The notes under the pieces: generated by a model | What the model saw: only the letters and a program-made list of their open reading frames with translations | What the model was told of the DNA's origin: nothing | Databases searched by the model: none | Origin: Candidatus Coproplasma excrementipullorum | Lineage (GTDB): Bacteria; Bacillota; Clostridia; Christensenellales; Borkfalkiaceae | Length of the DNA stretch: 50,715 bases | Assembly (NCBI GenBank): GCA_018714165.1 | Contig: DVNU01000042.1 | Location: forward strand, 1 to 50,715 | Direction: 5' to 3' | Shown: piece by piece, positions 46,001 through 50,715 of the stretch | Layout: each line of letters begins with the position of its first letter | Numbering within the stretch: position 1 is the first letter of the stretch | Position numbers and translations under genes: made by a program

Positions 46001-46451
46001 CGTCAAGAACAACGCTTACAACCACGCTGTCAAGATCGTCGGCAGGGATCTCAATGGGGTTGGTAGTACCGTCGCTATAGGTAACAACGATAACGCCGTC
46101 AACGATTTCGATATCGGTAACGGTAACATCGGTGTTAACGATGGTATACTCCTGAGTAGTTCCGTCGCTATAGGTAATAGTGAGGGTATCGCCGACAACA
46201 GAGATATCTTCAACTACTGTACCTATATCGGGTGTTTCGCCGGGCTGGCCGTCTTCGCCCTTAACTAAGCCGAGATCTGCGGAGGAACCATCGCTATAAT
46301 AAACAATGAGATGTCCTTCGTCGTTGATCTCCATGCGATCAACCGTTACACCGGAACAACCGGCAAGGCTGAACGCAAGGGCAACAGCGCAGCATGCGAC
46401 GCACAGCAACATAAGCAGCTTAACAAGCAATGACTTTGTTTTCTGTAACAT
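43005..46451 (-). CDS. Large secreted lipoprotein with SDGTT repeats and CxxC (zinc-ribbon-like) repeats
   Basis: Signal peptide with lipobox LAGC; four YSDGT repeats; CDDCGRPI/CEDCGQPI/CDACGKPI and CSVC/CDVC/CVKC modules. Confidence 0.85.
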   Translation of the reverse strand: MLQKTKSLLVKLLMLLCVACCAVALAFSLAGCSGVTVDRMEINDEGHLIVYYSDGSSADLGLVKGEDGQPGETPDIGTVVEDISVVGDTLTITYSDGTTQEYTIVNTDVTVTDIEIVDGVIVVTYSDGTTNPIEIPADDLDSVVVSVVLDEATNEIVVTYADGTETRIPAGVADDCAHENVDYIYGEHDCDSAVANGYNIKVCNDCGKAWYELIEAGHAYEETVVPPTCMSEGYTISKCIYCGETSGEKTDIVPATGEHVYDHENYRFEVANPGSTLCEGGWVVYPCTYDCGYVEFEELAPKGHDVDEITLEKAPSASEKGTATAFCNACGEKVVVELPELTDENLSKYEYTITDTDVNCSEEMDAHFTYTDEKTGLTIEFDGKLPGGYHHLNGEAIDTSEVLEYTGVDSLPEGMELAGNNGQAPTCSDQGVYAVFTCDDCGRPIVVNIRVPHTKPANPVVKTDATDMSAQRLEDAKVEANRSNVYTFAASCADDGTTGYEIYYCSVCQDSVKDVIPVPDHEWEYTATEGTEPGTNDPILTVKRDCKNCDATETFNLKDYTITKVEATCQEEGSITYTGTYEGESLTIVQVVPATPHVHEEYGELDDSKRYSVSDYPNIEISGNEPQGALCDESNGGVYGVFTCEDCGQPIVLNMYYPHTEPKVDGKVVEVESDSVVNAQSSASSDHTKVFVVEPTCTVDGARVFFCDVCDKVVTVAVDKLGHDYKDSLVYNDAEKNWDYERKCANCGDIAASENDIPAYDAESAPNGVRIIAQSASDCDSPATTTYQYTSTNTGAVVTVVVEGAKAMHSLNGQLIDDDLFYDPAVTEGIIPSGNYDLTCAGEGGLGVFTCDACGKPIVVHIRDSHTVPGKVSNTLPESMDWDTVTVGEAEGEYKGATEGLAQDTYYTNAASCTEEGKYIYYCVKCQTWICGPTKATGHNFAYNGYSWDDEALKFTLTFECRNANCDVTAEIELSPFEKDGAALTLNKAFTLVSFNPPTHNSYGNFTVKYTVTAADINGKVGAGSVADSFKYEVTLAGGLSRELVDNFHFHIADAPVAPVDPEEPEIWTGDGNYYWFVDTTAEDGTVTRTYYVAKFCDDCGEMYMVSVTPKTGDDIPESDLPSYDWAVEADKEAAAEEDTTGSEADAA

Positions 46452-47087
46452 CTTTGTCTTTAAATCTCCTTTATTTTTTAAAAATATTTTAACCTGAATT
46501 TAGTGCCTGCCGCGTGGCCGGTTGAGCCAGGAGCAGTTTTGCCTCCGACCGCCGTTAAGCGGAACGGGGACGGCAGCCATTTTTTGGAAATGACTGCGCG
46601 GGCGCGGCATATGCGCACCCGTTTGCGGACCCATAAAGGATCCTAATAACTCAATTATAATTCTCCTTTACAATACCTCCCCGCAAGATTTGTTACGCTT
46701 TCGCGCCAAGGAAACCAAAAGCCATAAAGGCTTTGCAGGCAAATGCTGTGCCGAAACGCCGAAACCACTGCCGCCGCGCACCGCCGAAGCAATTTAAGGG
46801 GAGCTCAAAACCCGATCAAGGGGAGCTACAACCCGGCTTTCGCAAAGCGCAACAGGCAATATGTTCTGACGAAAAAGACAAAACAAGCCCATAAATTTCC
46901 TTGTCGCTAATCATTTTATATCATTTAAAGTGGCTTGTCAACTGTTTTTATAAAATTTATTCTTTCATTTTCACCTTGCGCTCACAAGAAGCTCGTTTTT
47001 TCCAGGTTTTGGGAACGGACGGGCACAAAATGTGCCGGGCGTAAGCGGAACGGCGCATAACCTTATAACTGCCGAGATCAAAATTCC

Positions 47088-47198
47088 GCGCGGGGTTGTC
47101 GATGTGTTTGACGCCAGAATATCTGTGCGGGTTTGTCGATAAGTTTGACGTCCGAATACTCGCGCGGGTTTGTCGATGTGTTTGGCGTCCGAATACTC
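47088..47198. repeat. Three tandem 37-bp repeats
   Basis: GCGCGGGTTTGTCGATGTGTTTGGCGTCCGAATACTC-type units at 47088, 47125, 47162. Confidence 0.85.
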
Positions 47199-47202
47199 GC
47201 GT

Positions 47203-47270
47203 GGGCGCTGCGGTTTTCCGGGCGCTGCGGTTTTCCGGGCGCTGCGGTTATCCGGGCGCTGCGGTTTTCC
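47203..47270. repeat. Four tandem 17-bp repeats GGGCGCTGCGGTTTTCC
   Basis: Units at 47203, 47220, 47237, 47254, one mismatch. Confidence 0.9.
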
Positions 47271-47272
47271 GG

Positions 47273-47305
47273 GCGCGGGCGCGCGCAGCTCGCGCGCGCC
47301 CGCGC
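47273..47305. repeat. 14-bp GC-only inverted repeat hairpin
   Basis: GCGCGGGCGCGCGC-AGCTC-GCGCGCGCCCGCGC. Confidence 0.85.
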
Positions 47306-47826
47306 ACATAATATATACGCGCACATAATATATATAAGATGTGTTCCTGACGGCGATATATAAACCGAATATTTAATTAAAAAAACGGAGTTTGAACGAA
47401 GACGGAATTTTAACGGCGCGGACGCTCTTTATATGTTTCATGCAGCTTTATATATTTTTGCAAGAGTTTACGGCGGCGCAATACGAAGCCGCGCTTTTCC
47501 GGCACGGCTCAAACAGAGAGATCTGCATGCGCCGAACTATACAATCCCCGCATTCATACACACGTTTACTGTGGACCGCCTTATTCGACTTGCTTTAACA
47601 TGAATGTAAAAATAACAAGTTTTATTTGCCAATATTGGCTAATTTTACAAGTTTTGTGTGTTGTTTGCCAATCGTCTGAAACCAGCCGTTTCCGCGCGGC
47701 AACATACAGCAGCCGCTGCGCATAATGTTGACAATGCGCGCAAAAAGCTTTATAATATTTTAAAGTTAGAAGATATAATATCAGTTAAACTCAACTTTAA
47801 ATTATTAAATTTCAGGAGATCGGATA

Positions 47827-48261
47827 ATGATATATACTGTAGGCGAAGCGGCTAAAATGCTGGGCGTAGCGCCTTCGGCTTTAAGGTACTACGACAAGGA
47901 AGGATTGCTGCCGTTTGTAGAACGCTCGGGCGGCGGCATGCGAATGTTCAAGGACAGCGACATAGAGTGGCTGAAACTTATCGATTGCCTGAAGGCAACG
48001 GGCATGCCCATAAAAGGGATAAAGCAATTTATTGAATGCACTCTGAGGGGCGACGAATCGATAGGCGAGCGGCTGGAAATTTTAAGCGCGCAACGGGGAC
48101 GCGTGCTCGAACAGATAACGGAACTGGAGCGGCACCTTGAAATGATAGATTACAAGGTGTGGTATTATGAGACGGCGCAAAAAGAGGGCACAACGAGCGT
48201 CTTTGAAAAAATGGACGAAAGCGACGTGCCCGAAAGATTCAGAAAATTTTTTAAAAAATGA
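47827..48261 (+). CDS. MerR-family transcriptional regulator
   Basis: YTVGEAAKMLGVAPSALRYYDKEGLLPFVERSGGGMRMF. Confidence 0.93.
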   Translation: MIYTVGEAAKMLGVAPSALRYYDKEGLLPFVERSGGGMRMFKDSDIEWLKLIDCLKATGMPIKGIKQFIECTLRGDESIGERLEILSAQRGRVLEQITELERHLEMIDYKVWYYETAQKEGTTSVFEKMDESDVPERFRKFFKK

Positions 48262-48334
48262 TTTGCCCGCATACGCGCAAATGCGCATATTATCATATAT
48301 ATACATTTAATTGAACAACTGATACTGCCGCGCC

Positions 48335-48370
48335 AGCCGCGCGGGCGCGCTTAACTGCGCCCGCGCGGCT
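48335..48370. terminator. GC-rich hairpin after MerR gene
   Basis: 14-bp perfect stem AGCCGCGCGGGCGC...GCGCCCGCGCGGCT; weak T-run. Confidence 0.5.
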
Positions 48371-48401
48371 TCTATTTATATTCGCTATTTATGAACACTT
48401 A

Positions 48402-48437
48402 ATAATGGCTATAATGGCTATAATGGCTATAATGGCT
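48402..48437. repeat. Four tandem 9-bp repeats ATAATGGCT
   Basis: Direct reading. Confidence 0.92.
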
Positions 48438-48596
48438 CTATATAATGCGGCACGCTAATTATGCCGCCTGTCGGCCGACCGCGGCGGCAAATTCAGAAAA
48501 AACGGGCAGCCATATGCGCCGTTCACGCAACATATTGGAAATATAAGCGACTAAAAAGCGGAATTTAGGGGAATATTCTTTAGCGGAGGAATTTTT

Positions 48597-49844
48597 ATGA
48601 ACCCTTTTACCGAAAGATGCAGATCGCTTGAAAACAATTTTTTACCGCTGAAAAAGATGTATCCGAAGAGTTACAGCAAGGAGCACACCTCTCCCTACAC
48701 CAAAACGCGCGTGATACTCATGAACGGCACCGAGTTTGAATCGGCGTGGTTCATGCACCAATTTGCGCGGCACTGCGACATACCCGAAATAAAGCAGGCG
48801 CTGGCCGTGGTGCGCAGGCAGGAGCAACAGCAGCAGAAGCGCATAAGCTGCCTAAAGCCGCTGAACGAGAGCATACTCGAGACCACCGTGGGCTATGAAC
48901 AACTGGCGATAGACCTGACCGCCGCACTCGCCATTCACGAAAAGGACGAAAACAACATAAAGGCGCTCAACTTTGCGCTTTTGGAGGACTTTGACCACCT
49001 ATACCGCTACGCCAACCTTTTAAAGATGGACAAGGGCATCGACGCGGACATGCTGGTGGGGAAATTTACCGAGATAATGCCCGGGCGCCCCACCATTGCC
49101 GAACACCGTTACCCCGCCGACGAAGTAAAGCCGCATATCGACTGCAAGACGGCAGACCTGTACAGCAAGCTGGTGGTGAACACCATTACCGCCGCCGAAC
49201 AGCAGACCATGAACTATTACATGAACATTGCGCAGTGGTACAAGAACGATTTGGGCAGAAAGCTGTATGCCGAGATAGCCATGATCGAGGAGGCGCATGT
49301 CACGCAATATGAGAGCCTTAAAGACCCCAATGCGACGTGGCTGGAAATGTGGGTAATGCACGAATACACCGAGTGCTGGCTGTATTGGTCCATGCACGAG
49401 GACGAGAGCGACGAAAATATAAAGCGCATATGGCTGGAACACTTTAAAATGGAGGTTTCGCATTTAAAGGCGGCAGCGGCGCTTTTAAAGAAGTATGAAC
49501 AGAAATCTTACGAAGAGGTCGTGGGCAGCGGCGAGTTCCCCACGCTTTTGAAGCTGGGCTCCAACAAGGAATATATAAGAAAGGTGCTCAAGGAGACCAT
49601 AATGCTGACAATGAAGGACGAGGGATATTCCGAACTGAACAAGCTCCCCGACGACTACCGCTTTTTCACTTATCAGGAGAAATTTTTATCGGACGGGACA
49701 AAGACGCCCTCGCACCTTGTGATAGAAAAGGCGATAAAGACCTTTGGCAAGGACTACCGCTACCAGGACGGCGAGCACCCCGTGAAGAGCCTGAGAGACA
49801 GAGCGTGCGACAATGTTGACGTGGCGAGGATAAAGGGCAGTTAA
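48597..49844 (+). CDS. Ferritin-like/di-iron-like conserved protein
   Basis: Helical repeats with ExxH motifs: LLEDFDHLYRYANL, IAMIEEAHVTQYESL, FKMEVSHLKAAAAL. Confidence 0.6.
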   Translation: MNPFTERCRSLENNFLPLKKMYPKSYSKEHTSPYTKTRVILMNGTEFESAWFMHQFARHCDIPEIKQALAVVRRQEQQQQKRISCLKPLNESILETTVGYEQLAIDLTAALAIHEKDENNIKALNFALLEDFDHLYRYANLLKMDKGIDADMLVGKFTEIMPGRPTIAEHRYPADEVKPHIDCKTADLYSKLVVNTITAAEQQTMNYYMNIAQWYKNDLGRKLYAEIAMIEEAHVTQYESLKDPNATWLEMWVMHEYTECWLYWSMHEDESDENIKRIWLEHFKMEVSHLKAAAALLKKYEQKSYEEVVGSGEFPTLLKLGSNKEYIRKVLKETIMLTMKDEGYSELNKLPDDYRFFTYQEKFLSDGTKTPSHLVIEKAIKTFGKDYRYQDGEHPVKSLRDRACDNVDVARIKGS

Positions 49845-50002
49845 AATATGGCCTTGAAGGCCGTTATTTGCGGCATATATACGGGGCAATTGAAGATTAA
49901 CGATATTTTTCAAAGCGGCGCGGGCAATTTATTGCCCGCGCCGCTCCCTGTAATTGACAAACCTGCGTTATGTATGATATAAATGATTTGAGAGGTGAAA
50001 TT

Positions 50003-50503
50003 ATGAACGTGACTTTGAGAAGATGGCGCACGGGCGACGCAGCGGCGCTTGCAAAAATTTTGGGCGAGGGCGATATACACAGGACTATAGCCGATTTACC
50101 GCAGCCATATACCGAAAAGACGGCCTTGGACTACATAGCGTTCTGCATTAATGCCGACGTGAATAATTTTTGGAGCTTTGCCATAGAGTGTGACGGCGAG
50201 CTTGCGGGGTGCATCTCTGCCGAGCGCGGGAAGAACGTCTACCGCCAAAGTGCGGAGATAGGTTATTACATAGCAAAACCGCTGTGGGGCAGGGGAATTG
50301 CCACAGCGGCGGTTAAAAATATAACTCAATTTATTTTTGAAAATACAGATATTATCCGCCTTTATTCCGCCGTATTTGCCGAAAATATCGCCTCTATAAA
50401 GGTGCTTGAAAAATGCGGATTTAATTTTGAGGGCACGCTTAAAAGCGCCGCAATTAAATGCGGAAAAATATGCGATTTAAAATTATATGCAAAAATAAAA
50501 TAA
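50003..50503 (+). CDS. GNAT acetyltransferase (RimJ/RimL-like)
   Basis: AEIGYYIAKPLWGRGIATAAVKNITQFIFENTDIIRLYSAVFAENIASIKVLEKCGF. Confidence 0.9.
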   Translation: MNVTLRRWRTGDAAALAKILGEGDIHRTIADLPQPYTEKTALDYIAFCINADVNNFWSFAIECDGELAGCISAERGKNVYRQSAEIGYYIAKPLWGRGIATAAVKNITQFIFENTDIIRLYSAVFAENIASIKVLEKCGFNFEGTLKSAAIKCGKICDLKLYAKIK

Positions 50504-50562
50504 TTTTAAATAAATAATTAATTAATATTTATTTTAATTTTATTTGAATTATTTTATATTTA

Positions 50563-50715
50563 TCACAGAACGCACTCCGCCATTAATTTAACGGCAAAGC
50601 GGAAGCCGAGTTTGAAATATATTTCAGACTCCTCGGCGTTTACGCCGTCTAAATTTTCGCATAATTTTTCAAAATCCGCAAGTTCGCTGCCGTGCAGTTT
50701 ATTTTTTAATTTTTC
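50563..50715 (-). CDS. 3' end of a DUF6809-like gene, truncated by the window edge
   Basis: Open frame EKLKNKLHGSELADFEKLCENLDGVNAEESEIYFKLGFRFAVKLMAECVL*. Confidence 0.6.
   Translation of the reverse strand, partial: EKLKNKLHGSELADFEKLCENLDGVNAEESEIYFKLGFRFAVKLMAECVL

Noticed and set aside
44025-46268. 747-aa plus-strand ORF inside the lipoprotein gene
   Set aside because: Antisense to a well-supported lipoprotein with signal peptide, SD and repeats; an open frame caused by codon bias and repeats.
46971-47363. Overlapping ORFs in the GC-rich repeat island (for example 46971..47324)
   Set aside because: Translations simply follow the 37- and 17-bp nucleotide repeats; several frames open on both strands, no SD.

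Overview
The window holds one essentially complete ~42 kb prophage (about 105..42168) in a low-GC Gram-positive (Clostridia/Firmicutes-like) chromosome. It is inserted at the 3' end of a tRNA-Leu(CAG) gene and bounded by a 27-bp direct repeat (attL 105..131, attR 42142..42168); a third partial att copy lies at 42356..42376. Nearly all phage genes are on the minus strand. From right to left: integrase and CI-like repressor (plus strand), Cro-like regulator, SSB-like protein, PcfJ-like protein, HUH-type rolling-circle Rep, many small early genes, a ParB-methyltransferase, a DUF1492/ArpU-like late regulator, a moron cassette, lambda-like packaging and head genes, a P2/Mu-like contractile tail, baseplate and fibres, a holin, and HicAB next to attL. 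Right of the prophage are a large Cys-rich repeat lipoprotein, GC-rich tandem repeats, a MerR regulator, a ferritin-like protein, a GNAT acetyltransferase and a truncated gene. The signals most worth following up are: (1) a perfect-consensus plus-strand promoter followed ~40 nt later by an intrinsic terminator, between pcfJ-like and rep, predicting a ~70-nt antisense RNA resembling plasmid ctRNA or phage OOP/sar RNA; (2) a G9 tract that splits a ParB-DNA methyltransferase just before its DPPY motif, where G10 (or G7) restores one ORF, suggesting phase variation; (3) a second G9 tract in an early gene of the same phage; (4) a moron flanked by its own terminators and promoter beside 10-bp-phased repeats; (5) a putative cos region; (6) a 16/14-bp palindrome shared by the rep locus and the int/attP region. 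All calls come from reading the sequence; no database search was run.
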